Positions 32,705 through 43,552 of a stretch of 64,000 nucleotides of DNA are shown here, piece after piece. The position numbers were made by a program, and so were the translations under genes. How positions within the stretch are numbered: position 1 is the stretch's first letter; every line of letters starts with the position of its first letter. The notes beneath the pieces are model-generated. The model made no database searches, was not told where the DNA came from, and saw nothing but the letters and a program-made list of their open reading frames with translations. Origin of the DNA: Trichoderma breve (taxonomy: Eukaryota; Ascomycota; Sordariomycetes; Hypocreales; Hypocreaceae); contig NC_079232.1 in NCBI RefSeq assembly GCF_028502605.1, positions 434,001 to 498,000 on the forward strand. Direction: 5' to 3'.

Positions 32705-33996
32705 TTTGGTAGGTGACGAAATATCGAGCTGGAGATGGGCTTGAGATGTGGTGTTCGAGGGTTTAAGAGGTGAGGAGCAAAGGAAATTTATAGAGACACG
32801 TCATGGTAAATAGGATTCGCTATTTGTTGATGCATGAGGCATTAGCGCTCGGTTGTGCCCAATGGAGATATAGAATTTGGATCAAACTGAGCATTTGGCG
32901 TGTGAAGGATGCGCTAATGGTTGGTGATCCTTCTGTGAAGCGAGACTAGAGTAGAACAATGCATAAATTGGTGGGCTTGTACTCCGTAGATGCGTCCCAA
33001 AACAGATAAAGGTTTTACTACAATGAGCAAGTAAGCTGATGAAGGTTTATATGTGTCGGAGTTTGTTTCATGACAATGCATGAACATAATTACTGTCCCG
33101 TCTCTATGGTTAGTCTTGATCGTGTACTTTGGCAGATGCTGACTGAGAATCGCTTATTGATTCACTTGAGCCGAATCCAGTAGTCTATAACCGAAAATAC
33201 ATACTAGTAAGTTAGTGCGATACATTATTCGGCGCTGATGACATGGTGCTGGTTGAGCTTGATGAGGTTGAGCTTGCTTGTGGCACACTACGCAGTAGTT
33301 CAATCAAGAGCTGTGGCCAACTAATAACAAGTAGATGGAATAGATAGATCTATGTGACATGTAATACAATAAAAATCTGATGAAATTCTTATCGTTATTC
33401 CTATACTATTGCATTGTTTTCATCTCACTTTGGATCTAGTAATACCCTGTGATCCCCTCTCATACAATTACACTCTGTGAGCATAGCCAGCAACTACCGT
33501 CCAATACAATCGCATTGACAGAGTATATCATCTTTAACCCATCTAAATCTTTATTATCGAGGATAATCTTATCGCAAAATATTATCAGATTGACAACACA
33601 CCTCCCGCGTGCCATCAGCCCAAGATCCCCCATCCATCACACCACCAACACGCCAAAAATAACCAACCTCTCCCCTATATCGCCAACATCCGCCACAATC
33701 ACCCTTTTGCTTGAAATCCCCATAGTTTCTCCTCAAATTACTTAATTGCCTATGCCAATCCAATATCGCTGTTAAATGCGGGACACGCATCTTCTCTTCG
33801 CAGCCCGCACGTCATGCCCGCATCATACCGCCACCGCATTGAAGTCATCGATCATCCAGGCACTTACTCACAATAAAAAGCCCCTCTTGCACACTGTCAC
33901 AGCTCCTGCACACCCTCTTGTTCTTGTTCTAAACACCAAAAAAAATTCCATTCCCAATCAATCCAATAAACACAAACCCGAATCAAGTTCTCAACA
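32705..33996. other. Intergenic region between divergent genes
   Basis: Shared promoter region of the sulfotransferase-like gene (minus) and the small mitochondrial-type protein (plus). It is AT-rich at 33000-33480, then C/A-rich on the plus strand. Open frame 33449-33745 is low-complexity and unsupported. Confidence 0.5.
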
Positions 33997-34412
33997 ATGT
34001 CTGCAAGATCCATCGTCGCCTTCCGCACCGTCCTCCGTCCGGCGTTTGCCTCCCGCTCCGTGATTGCCCCATTTAGCACCACAGCGCCGGGCCGGGCCAC
34101 CACCTTCGGCTCAGGCAAAGATGACCTCGGTGGTCCCGGAGGCCAACAGCCGCCACCTCGGAATCCAGGTGGACCTGAAGCTCTCAAGCGTAATTGGTAT
34201 GTCTTTGCGTATTTCTTCCTGGTGTATAGTGAGGGTGTCGACTAATGGAGTATCACCCTAGGATGGTCATTGGAGGTGGTGCCCTCGCCGTTCTCATAGG
34301 CTACAACTGGATCGTCAAAAACCCCGATGAGGCAAGGCAGCAGCGTGACAAGACTATGGGCGAAATGAGTGGGAGGACAAAGACTGAGTTGGGAAGCTTT
34401 CGACATGACTGA
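33997..34412 (+). CDS. Small mitochondrial-type membrane protein
   Basis: Exons 33997-34196 and 34262-34412 give 116 residues. The 65-base intron has GTATGT, a CTAAT branch site and a CCTAG acceptor, and it restores W67. Residues 1-35 (MSARSIVAFRTVLRPAFASR onward) are rich in Arg, Ser and Ala without acids, a good mitochondrial presequence, with a likely cleavage region near STTAPGRATTFGSG. Residues 36-62 are Gly/Pro-rich. MVIGGGALAVLIGYNWIV (68-85) is one membrane helix, followed by a charged tail, KNPDEARQQRDK. It is likely an inner-membrane protein of unknown function. I cannot tie it to a named complex. Confidence 0.78.
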
Positions 34413-34716
34413 TAGGGAGGTGTGTCTGCTTTGCCCGGGATTGCCACCCAAATGAAAGAGAAACGGGATCAAAACAAGGTCGGAATGACAAACAATGGTC
34501 ACCAAAAACAAAACCTTCATTCATTTGGTTTGTAAGAGTAGGGGAGAGGATGGGTCAAAGTGTATATGGCTATCGCATTAATGCATCAACACAAATAAAT
34601 AAATACGGCATTCCAAGTTCTAGTAAGCCTGGTCTTCTAAAACAGTCTATGCTCTTGCACTCTGATCTTCTTGGGTATCTTATATCCCACCTCTCTCACA
34701 AACATACAGGTCCGTC
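34413..34716. other. Intergenic region between convergent genes
   Basis: A 304-base 3'-to-3' gap with an AATAAATAAATA stretch at about 34590-34605 that could serve as polyadenylation signal for either strand. Nothing else seen. Confidence 0.5.
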
Positions 34717-36303
34717 TCACTCCCTCTTCGCCGCCGTCTCCGTCTCAGTTCTCACGGCCTCCTCGTTCTTCTTCGCTTTACTCTTTTGAAGTAAATAGTC
34801 ACCTCCCTTCACCGCACTATAGAACCCTCTCAATCCCGCCAACGGCCAAAGATCCCAAAACCCGGCCTTGCACCTTGTCTTCCACGTCGCATTCCTCGCC
34901 CTCTCTTCACCATCCACATCGACCTTTACCTTGTCGTATACACTCGGCAGATACTCGGCCTTGTACTTTTTTCTCAGAGCGTCATACGATGTCCTGTCGT
35001 AATGCGCCCAAAACTCCTCCTCTGTATAATATGCGTGAGCATACAGCCACTTCTTTCCATTCAACTCCTGCACTTTACGTTCCAGCGCGCGATTCTTTTC
35101 GATGACTTCTCGACGAGTACCCTTGACGCCGCCCCAGACACCGAAGTTCATTAGGTCAGGGACATCAGGGTTTGCAAATTCCGAGTGCAGGCCGTGGCCT
35201 GAATCCGGATCATCACGACGGATGCGCAATGGGCAGATCCAGAGAGGGTAGATGTGCAGCTCCTTGTCCAGCCAGGCTTGGAACTCAACAACCTTGTCAT
35301 ACGGAACGCCGACGTCTTGGACCATGTAGTAATCGGCGAGACCGCTCTTGTGGACGGCGCGGTACATTTCGCGAGCGTGCATAAAGGGATCCAGAATGTA
35401 TCTGGTGATCCTGTTGAAGGGCGTGATAAAGTACTGGTAGGCATACACGGCAGTCCAGAATCCACCGCGGTCGTATCGGAAGAGATAGTCCTCGAGGGGG
35501 ATATAATCCGCCACTGTCGTTTGTTTCTCCTCCCCTCCCTTTGCCGTCGTCTTTTTGAGCTCCTTGACAACATCTTTGGCACGGGTATAGAACCATGGAT
35601 CGCTTCGGCCCAGAAATCCGACTGGCTTTATCCCCTGTGGCAGCTCATCCGCTAGTCTCCCCGTGCAGACAACTGTCGTGTCCATAGAAAACACAATAGC
35701 ATCCACATAGTCATTCTCTTCCACCGAACACGCTCCCTTGACCTTCTCTAGCCAGTCCGCCGCGCCTGATGCCAGCGAATACTCGAGCTTCACATACTTC
35801 TTCGCCTCCTTCAACTGTACCTCCAACAGCGTTACAACTCCCAGCGTCCCAAACGCCGAGGCTGCGCCCCAGAACAAATCCTGACGCTCCGTCTTGGACG
35901 CTCGCACCACTTCGCCGTCCGGCAGCACAATCTCGATCCAGTTGATGTTCGCGTCAAACGCGCCGTAACGGAATGAGCTACTCTCTCCTGAAGTTCCCGA
36001 GAAGCCACCCCCAACTGTGATTCCCGGGAGTTCCATCACGACTGGCGCGACTAGGCCATGACGCAGCGTCTCGCTCACGAGAAGATCCATTGGCACATTG
36101 GGCTCTACAATGGCCGTCTTGGCGGTGGCATCAACGGAGAGCACATGGTTGAGCTGGCTGGTGTCGATTGTGTTGTCTGAGCGGCGATGAGATCGACGCG
36201 TGCTGTTTGTGGCGCCATGATAGATGCGGAAGGGCTTTTGCAGCTGATGGAAGTGCTTGACGCGGGATGATATGGATGCGATGACTTTATCGTGAGCTTC
36301 CAT
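34717..36303 (-). CDS. FAD-linked oxidoreductase, DHCR24-like
   Basis: 528 residues from MEAHDKV at 36303, which fits the start of related proteins. The frame has another ATG at 36462 that would add 53 residues, including a short hydrophobic stretch; the choice is uncertain. The FAD-binding PCMH-type domain is evident: FRIYHGATNSTRRSH near 27-41, LNHVLSVDATAKTAIVEPNV, ELPGITVGGGFSGTSGESSS and FGTLGVVTLLEVQL. The C-terminal half has YPLWICPLR and MNFGVWG, the substrate cap found in delta(24)-sterol reductase (Seladin-1) relatives. Reduction of a sterol side chain is the family's known reaction; fungal members are numerous and their substrates are mostly unknown. No introns. Confidence 0.87.
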   Translation of the reverse strand: MEAHDKVIASISSRVKHFHQLQKPFRIYHGATNSTRRSHRRSDNTIDTSQLNHVLSVDATAKTAIVEPNVPMDLLVSETLRHGLVAPVVMELPGITVGGGFSGTSGESSSFRYGAFDANINWIEIVLPDGEVVRASKTERQDLFWGAASAFGTLGVVTLLEVQLKEAKKYVKLEYSLASGAADWLEKVKGACSVEENDYVDAIVFSMDTTVVCTGRLADELPQGIKPVGFLGRSDPWFYTRAKDVVKELKKTTAKGGEEKQTTVADYIPLEDYLFRYDRGGFWTAVYAYQYFITPFNRITRYILDPFMHAREMYRAVHKSGLADYYMVQDVGVPYDKVVEFQAWLDKELHIYPLWICPLRIRRDDPDSGHGLHSEFANPDVPDLMNFGVWGGVKGTRREVIEKNRALERKVQELNGKKWLYAHAYYTEEEFWAHYDRTSYDALRKKYKAEYLPSVYDKVKVDVDGEERARNATWKTRCKAGFWDLWPLAGLRGFYSAVKGGDYLLQKSKAKKNEEAVRTETETAAKRE

Positions 36304-37038
36304 GGTGATTATATGAGCGATTTTATGGTAGTTTACACATGTATACAAAAGAAACGCTGGGGAAAATGAAACCAAACTCTGGCAAACGGAATTGAGTCGC
36401 TGTTGAAGATGTTTGAGTGAGATTGAAGCGGTTGGCGTCACATTGGAGACGGTGGTTGACATTTGAAATTGCGGATTACGTTAGTACGTGACACAGCCAC
36501 ATTGAATGGTCCGAGTCCCAAGGAAACACTCCAGAAAAGACGGCAATAGTTTTGCAATTGAGCGATGCAGAGATTAACTAAAATAGAAACGTTTCGATTA
36601 CAATAATATCAATATTAAGAGATTGATATGTTCCCCAAATATTGGGCTATGAATGTTTACAGAGGTGAAAAGTATTCGACTTGTGTATGCGCTGGCACTT
36701 CCGGAGTCGCAGCGCTTACTCCCACTTACACGATCGTCAATGTAATTCAGTTCCATACCAGGTGCATGTATACCTTTAAGACGAGACGAGGAAGTTAGAA
36801 TCGGGGCTCTCGTAATTCTAACTGTAGTGCCACATCTATTTATCACTTTAACCACCCAAGCCAATCGCAATTGTTTCTCGTGCATGCGTTGGTGCGCAGC
36901 TATCGCATCCCTGCGACTCTCAGCGCTTAAATGTGGGAAAGACGACATAGGTATATATACCTGTATATAGTTGCCAACATTTATCTTCTGGATTCATCTA
37001 GAGGTTCTGTACATAATCCCTCACCAACCGATAAAGCC
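36304..37038. other. Intergenic region between divergent genes
   Basis: Divergent promoter of the FAD oxidoreductase (minus) and the PNP_UDP gene (plus). It is fairly AT-rich and includes the palindromic TATA element at 36949-36962. Minus frame 36598-36948 lacks any domain. Confidence 0.55.
36949..36962 (+). promoter_or_regulatory. Palindromic TATA element before PNP_UDP gene
   Basis: AGGTATATATACCT is a perfect 14-base palindrome 77 bases ahead of the ATG at 37039. A second TATATAG follows at 36964. Its position supports the start at 37039 rather than the in-frame ATG at 36931, which lies upstream of the TATA. Confidence 0.5.
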
Positions 37039-38216
37039 ATGAATACTGTCGACTCTTATAAAATCGGGTGGATTGCTGCTCTTCCCATCGACCGTGCCGC
37101 AGCCATAGCTGTGCTCCATGAGCGCCATGAAGCACCCGAAGAATTCGAGCAACACCCGTTCGACACAAACTCATACATTTGGGGCCAGATAGACAGGCAT
37201 AACGTCGTCATAGCTTCACTTCCTGCCGGTGTCCCCGGAACTCGTTCTGCAGCGGTTACGGTAGCAAAGTTCCTCTCATCTTTACCTCATATTAAGATCG
37301 GCCTGTTGGTGGGCATCGGGGCGGGTGTCGCTCGACCTGATCAAGGTCAGGATATCCGCCTCGGTGATGTCGTTGTCAGCCAGCCTCAAGGACGAACGGG
37401 AGGCGTCATCCAATATGACCTTGGAAAGGCCAAAACAGGACAGGTATGGGAACCCAAAGGCATTTTGAACACACCTCCCTTGGTCCTCCTTCAAGCGGTG
37501 GCGGCTCTACAGGCAGAGCATGAGGTCAGTTCACCAAGGATTCCAACCACTCTCAAAGAGATGTACATAAACAATGCACAGTTATGGGCGATCACTCCTC
37601 TAGTACACCGGCCCTCAACTCAAGGCTCAAAGTATATGCACCAAGGATTTGAGAATGATCGGCTCTTCAAAGCAACATTTGAACATGTTGAGGGTGATAC
37701 ATGCGCCAATTGCGATCCAGCCTATGAGATTAAGCGTGCAGCACGCGGTGCCGAAGACCCATGGGTTCATTACGGCATAATTGCTTCTGGAGACACCATA
37801 ATTGAGGACGCCGCCACTCGAGACAAAATTCTAAGTGACGTCGGAGAAGACATTCTTTGCTTTGATACAGTAGCGGCTGGCGTAATGCATAGCTTCCCTT
37901 GTCTCGTCATCAAAGGGATAAGCGACTACGCAGACTCTCACAAGAATGATCAATGGCAACGATATGCAGCTGCAACAGCAGCCGCGTATGCAAAGGAGCT
38001 TCTTGGCTGGATTCCTGGAGGACAGCACCCAAAAATGGGATCAATCGATGAAATTTCACTGCGTTAGTTTTCTCATAATCGGGTACTTACTTGATGGCAT
38101 CCAAGAACTCACCTGCTTATGTAGCAGATCATGTCCCTCCCGAAACCAACAGGCATGTATCTCGTGTTTTTGAGGATCATAAATCTAGCGATCAGAGTTT
38201 AGAAATGGTTGATTAA
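37039..38216 (+). CDS. Stand-alone PNP_UDP (nucleoside phosphorylase-like) protein
   Basis: Residues 6-15 (SYKIGWIAAL), then FDTNSYIWGQIDRHNVVIAS, GTRSAAVTVAKFLSS, IGLLVGIGAGVA, RLGDVVVSQP, VHYGIIASGD and FDTVAAGVMHSFPCLVIKGI with ISDYADSHKN are the standard order of the fungal PNP_UDP_1 domain found at the N-terminus of many NLR proteins. One exon would end at TAG 38067 (342 residues). A spliced model (37039-38062 joined to 38125-38216; donor GTTAGT, acceptor TATGTAG) keeps frame and adds DHVPPETNRHVSRVFEDHKS, giving 371 residues; I favour it but the donor is unusual. No NACHT or ankyrin part follows. The gene converges on the NACHT-WD40 gene 570 bases away. Likely activity: nucleoside or nucleotide glycosidic cleavage. 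Confidence 0.82.
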
Positions 38217-38784
38217 GTACCTCAACGCTCGATGAACTTTTGGTCGTCCAGTTTGGAATATCGAATCCTCACAGTCAGGAGGGTAGACCTACTTTATAGG
38301 CGGATCTTTATTTTTCCAACTTGCTACATTTACTTGGGGTACAGCTCTGAAGTGGTCCTTCGCTCGTGACCAAACTACATAGACACCAAGGGACACCGCT
38401 TGTGTGTATCTTACATCCCGCTTATTTCCCACTTAGGCACTTGGCGGATGCGATCAATACCAACAGGAAATTCAGAGTCACAGATTACGCTACAGTGAAG
38501 TTTCCTGGGTTGCTTTAGATTCCCATACCTAGCCTGTGGGGAAAGAGCTGAGAGGAGTATACAAAATATCGTGGCAGATGGATCAGCCGGGATAAATAAC
38601 CAATTCATGCATCAATTTATAATTATCTAAGTCAAAAACTATCTAAGTTAAAAACTATCTAAGTTAAAAACTATCTAAGTTAAAAACTATCTAAGTCAAA
38701 AACTATCTAAGTTAAAAACTATCTAAGTCAAAAACTATTCACTGATCAACCATAAACCTAAACCATAAATGATCAATCGTAACG
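38217..38784. other. Convergent 3' interval between PNP_UDP and NLR genes
   Basis: About 570 bases shared by the two 3' ends, containing the 16-base tandem array at 38625-38736. No gene. Confidence 0.6.
38625..38736 (-). repeat. 16-base tandem array, seven copies, in NLR 3' flank
   Basis: Seven head-to-tail copies of ATCTAAGTYAAAAACT with no other variation. The single variable base (C or T) runs C,T,T,T,C,T,C. It begins 49 bases after the NLR stop codon, so it probably lies in that transcript's 3' UTR. Near-identity points to recent expansion or ongoing turnover. Confidence 0.92.
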
Positions 38785-41700
38785 TCAAATCTCAGTATCA
38801 TCTCCCTCAAAGTTCAACAGCGTCACATGGCCCGACTTATATCCCATTGCAATTCTTTTCCCGCGAATCCAAAGCATCCGTATACCGTGCCAGTGAGACG
38901 GGAAATAACTGGATGGAAACTTGACCAATGGCTTACCCTTCCAACTAATCTCAAGTTCCCACCCATTTAATGTACATGATTCTGATTGCGGACCCGATGA
39001 CGTGTTCACCTTGTCCGTCCAGTAGCCATCCTCATATCGTATCGACTTCGATGTTGCAACCTTCGTTTCAAACACATAGCCGATGAAAAAGCGTCCAAGT
39101 TCTGTAAAAATATATTCCGGTTTCCTTGCGTCCCATCTTAGAGACTGAAATATCATCGGCACATATCTAATCAATATTAGGAATTTTTTGGATTCTATAC
39201 TCCAGATACTCAAATGCCTATCTCCAGACGCAATAATGAAATTGGCGTCCTGTGAGAAGAAGATGCGCTCAGAAAGGGAGAGGCAGTTATTAAAAGCATC
39301 CTTTGCAGAATGCAGTTGTTGAGAGTGTTGAGAGGCATCTAGTGAACCATCTGGCTTCACGTTCCAGATTTGAACGGCAGCACCACCTCTCACGCTGCAA
39401 GCTAATTGTGTTCCGTCTGGTGAAAACGCCATGCATGCTCGGATGACACCTTTCCTGTCGAATCCGTTCGAGCACTCGAACTCGGCCTGAATCTGATGTG
39501 CCGGTTTCGTTTCTGCAATATCATACTCGTTTAATAGATCCCAAATTCCAATAGTTCCGTCGTGTGACGCTGACGCCATGTGCCTCCCATCCGGAGAGAA
39601 TTCGACGCATAATACCTTGTCTCGATGGCCGATAAGTTTTCGTCTCAGAAGCCAATTTCCTGTATTCCAAATGGCCATCACACCATCGGCAGAAGAAGTG
39701 ACTAGGCTCTGGTCGTCCGGCGAGATCAAGTGTAATTCACAGCCCTTGCTCTCAATGGAAATCCTATAATCTCCTGTTTTCCCATCCCAAATACATATTT
39801 TTCCATCGCGATCTGCAGTAGCAAAAAACTCTCCGTTATGTGAGAACCTTAAGCATTGAATAGCACAGGTATGCCTGTCTATTTGAGTAACAGAGCCTTT
39901 CACTTCGTGCCGAAAGGCGCAAGTATCCCAAATCCGGATCAGGCCGCCGGTCAATACTGACGCCAGACTGAGATCCTTTGGTGAAAATACTACTGATTCA
40001 ACGTGTTTCGAGTCTTCGAAGTGCTCAATTCTTCTCATATTTAATCCCTGAGGATCCGGGCCCATATTCTCAAAGTCCCAGATTTCGATAGCATCCTTGT
40101 ACCCTGATGCCAGCTTCGTCTCATCAAATGAGAAAGAGATGGATCTAATGCCAGGGTTATGACTATTCAGGGTATATAATTCCAATCCCGAGTTTGGGTC
40201 CCATAATCGTATAAAACTCTCATTCTGTGATGCAGATGCCAACCACTGATGTTTGGGTAAGAATTCCAGGCTAGTAATATGCTCTTTGTGCCCGCGAAGT
40301 ATATGAACATTCTCCGCCGTCTCTTCACGCCAGAGAGTAATAATGTTGGAGGATGGAAATGCAATTAATCCATCTCCCAAAAACTTTACACAACTAATTG
40401 TGTCTGGTGTATTGATTCGATATTTGTGCTCTTCGAAAGACGGTAAAGCCCAGGTCAAGAAAGATTTACCGTTGGTTGTGGCTAATTGCTTCCCATCTGG
40501 TGAAAATGTAAGACCCTGTAAATCTCCAAACCTGTAATATTGTCTGTCAAGGTTTTTGCGGATCGTCTTGATATGTTTGCGAGTGGGAAAGTCCCAAACA
40601 TCAATAGTATTTAAAGAAGTTAGTGCCGCCAACGCCCCCGAGACTGAGAAGGCGATGTAGAATCGATTGAAGCCATCAGGAGCCCGAGTCTGGAGCTGAT
40701 CAGTCTTTGTACCATTATGGATATCCCATACGGATATTGTTTTGTCGGATTTCGAATATGAGGCGAGAAAACGGCCATCTGGGGAGTAGGCGCAGGTGAG
40801 GACCTGGGACTGAGGATGGAGGTTCAGAGCTATGTCTTTCATCTTGTATTCCGTCGCTGGCTTATTCAACAGCCGCGGAAAGTTTTTCTTGAGTAACTTC
40901 AATCTGAAGTCTTCATATGGGTAGAATAAAAGACTATCCTTTAGGCTGACGTTGCCCATGTCGTAACTGAAACGAAGGAACCGCACGGCGTCCATTACAT
41001 CGGCGATAATGCAATCATGAGGAATGTCTTGCTCAACTTGTTTACTTTCACATCCCTAATATTTTTCTGTTAGAAGATTCTGATTGCGCACCATCCCTCC
41101 AACCGAAAGAGATCAGGGGAGTAGTTGATTAATTTTGAAGAAGGTGCTTGGAGGCCCTGACTAGGCCGGGGGTTATAACTCACTGTGAGGAAATTCCTAA
41201 GCTGTAGAAGATCTCTGCTAACTCCTGACACTGGGTAGCGGATCTGCTTTATTATATCGAGCCACTGAGTGAAGCCAAGGCTCAACACGTCCGTTAGTGC
41301 CCCGAGACCTGTGCGCCTTGCATAAAGATCTCCAGATTTTGACTGCGATATCAAAAAGTGTTTGATCCAGTGAGAAACAGCGTAATGAATTGGAAGTTCG
41401 TCAGAAAGGTTGCCGGAAGAACTGCTTGAAGCAAAAAAGTCCAAGCATCGAAGCGCAATTTTTCCATGTATTTCCGGCTTTATCTGACCAACGTGTTTCT
41501 CCATCAGATACTTCTTAGCTAACTCATGACTGAAGCGCACAATATCATCTTGAACTTCCAACAAGAACAAGAATCGCCGCTTGATCAATATTTCCAAGTC
41601 AACAGCATCTGACAGCTGGACAAGAAGTCGGAGTTCGGAAATCGCAAGTGGTCGGCAGGCGGCTGCCAGTATAGTAACAATCTCCCCTAAATGTTTATTT

Positions 41701-43462
41701 TCTTCTGCTGTCAGCAGCAGCTGTACCTGCAGCAGGTTATTGAAGCGAACGTATAAGGCTTCAATTTTCTCTTCAACGTTCCCAGCTATGTGCATGGCAT
41801 ATATAGGGTCTTTCTTTATAATGCTGCACGCCAGAGTGATCCAGAGAAGATTTCCTTTCGATCTCTTCATCAGGGTTTTTTCAAGATCTTCCCGGGAAGG
41901 TTCTGGGATGCCAGTTTTTTTGAAAAATGTATCAACCTGCATTGAAACAAACTTCTTTGCAGCATCTTTCAATTTCTCGTTGTCACTAACGTCTGCTAGT
42001 GTATAACTAATGTCCTTGATGGCTGTGCAATTTCTGAATGATCTGATAGAAACAATCCAGTGAATCTTTGGTGATAAGTTGATAGTCGTGGAAATCAGCT
42101 TGAGCAAGTAGGACAAGTACCCACTGTACTTGTCAAACCCGTCTAATATGATATATATTGTTGTATTTTTATTGTCGTCGGAAAACTTGCCCAATGTTTT
42201 GCCTACATCGTCGAAGGAGATGTTCCCTTTGGGATCAGGCGAAAGCTGGAACCCAGCATCATTGTTCCCTTCGAGTTGCTCCCGCAGTGATGAGAGGCAA
42301 TCTTGAATTGTGTTCTTATCCTCAGAAAAATGCGTAACCACTTTATGAGGGTCTGAATGGGCGTATGATCTTCTCTTCAGAAGTAGTTTGGCGATATGTA
42401 AGAGCAGGTTTGTCTTGCCACATCCTGCTTCGCCAGTCACCAACAGCAGACGACTTTTTTCTTCAAAGCTATCGCCTAAAGCAAGCTTCCTAAGACAAGA
42501 AGACTCCCACAAATCAGGCTTAGTAGTGGCATCCCGCAAATCTTTGTGTATATTCCAGTAACCGCTCGGCAGCCTTTTTAGGCAACATGATTGTTGAAGC
42601 ATACAATGAACTTCATCGCTAAGCTGTGAGATTTTTGAAGTCACCGTTTCGCAGATATGTGGATATATATGTTGAAAAATGGAGTATTCGTTGTATAGAA
42701 TACCAGTAATCTCCAATTCGTGTATGAATGAATATAGTTGATCATCGCAACGTATACGAAGCCGTCCGCGGGGCTCAAGCTAAGTGGGCTTTAGTGCTGG
42801 CTTTTTACAGGATATGTCCTTGAGAGAATCGGTATTACTTACAGGTCTCATGGTTTTTGCAAAATGCAAACGTTTCTTGGATTCATCTTTCACCTCTCTC
42901 GTCACTCTGAGTCTTGTCGCAATACGTAAGAAAGTGTCCTGATGCTGCTTTGGTATCAGCAGCCTTAGCTAGTTCCGTCCTCATTACATATTAAGAATCT
43001 ATAACTTACATCATCATCTAAGGCATCTCTTAACAGTTTAGCCTTTTCATAGGCCCAGGCTTCCCAGGCTTCTTGCAGTCGTTCAAAGTCACAGAAAGAG
43101 ACAATATAGCCAACCAGATCGCGCAACGAATCGTGAAGAGGATTCTCGAGATAGTATCCAGGGACAGATGCCACCAATTTATTTTCCAGCGTGCTGAAGG
43201 CCGTTAAACAATCGCGGATGATACGTCTTTCATCTTCAGAGCTAGAGCGTTGACAGCGGAGGTGTCGGCAGAAAGCGTCTGAAAGGACATAAAGGTTATT
43301 CACCAAAAGAGATACTTCCCGCAATGGATCCTCTAGGGAGTATGGTACTTCTGGCAATGGATTATTGAGGGAATGTGTTCTTTTCCCCAATGGATCCTCA
43401 TATGGTGGGGGGTCCATAATGTATGTAGACTTGTAAGATGCAAGTTTTTCGGAGTTTGACAT
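38785..43462 (-). CDS. NACHT-WD40 NLR (STAND NTPase)
   Basis: Exons 43462-43010, 42944-42843, 42779-41184 and 41055-38785 give 1473 residues; all junctions are in phase. Residues 1-250 form a mostly helical N-terminal region I cannot assign (not HET, Goodbye, patatin or PNP_UDP as far as I can see). NACHT: Walker A GEAGCGKT at 301-308, Walker B IYIILDGFD at 393-401, sensor-like WIVSIRSF, then a winged-helix-type region to about 700. The MDAVRFLRFSYD linker that precedes WD40 in HET-E/HET-D-like proteins is at 738. Then about 11 WD40 repeats (790-1350), each with a WD/WN end such as SVWDI, RLWDP, GIWDL, and a non-repeat tail. Exon 4 opens at ATTAG|GGATGTG after a CTAAC branch site. Fungal NLRs act in heterokaryon incompatibility and defence. 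M16 (43417) is another possible start. Confidence 0.88.
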
Positions 43463-43493
43463 GATCCCTCTAGACAAGAGCTGAGTCAAGGCC

Positions 43494-43502
43494 TCTTTAT
43501 AT
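43494..43502 (-). promoter_or_regulatory. TATA element of the NLR gene
   Basis: Read on the minus strand the sequence is TATATAAAG, 32-40 bases before the ATG at 43462. If transcription starts 30-60 bases downstream of it, the leader would be very short or the M16 start at 43417 would be used. Confidence 0.45.
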
Positions 43503-43552
43503 AACCCTAACCTACAAAACTGCAAGTTCCTGCGATATACAGATGAAACGAC

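Noticed and set aside
38625..38736. CRISPR-like array
   Set aside because: The 16-base units are directly adjacent without spacers; a simple tandem array.
41056..41183. Stop codon separating NACHT and WD40 as two genes
   Set aside because: A 128-base intron (donor CACA|GTGAGT, branch CTAAC, acceptor ATTAG) joins the frames in phase, and the HET-E-like linker spans the junction.
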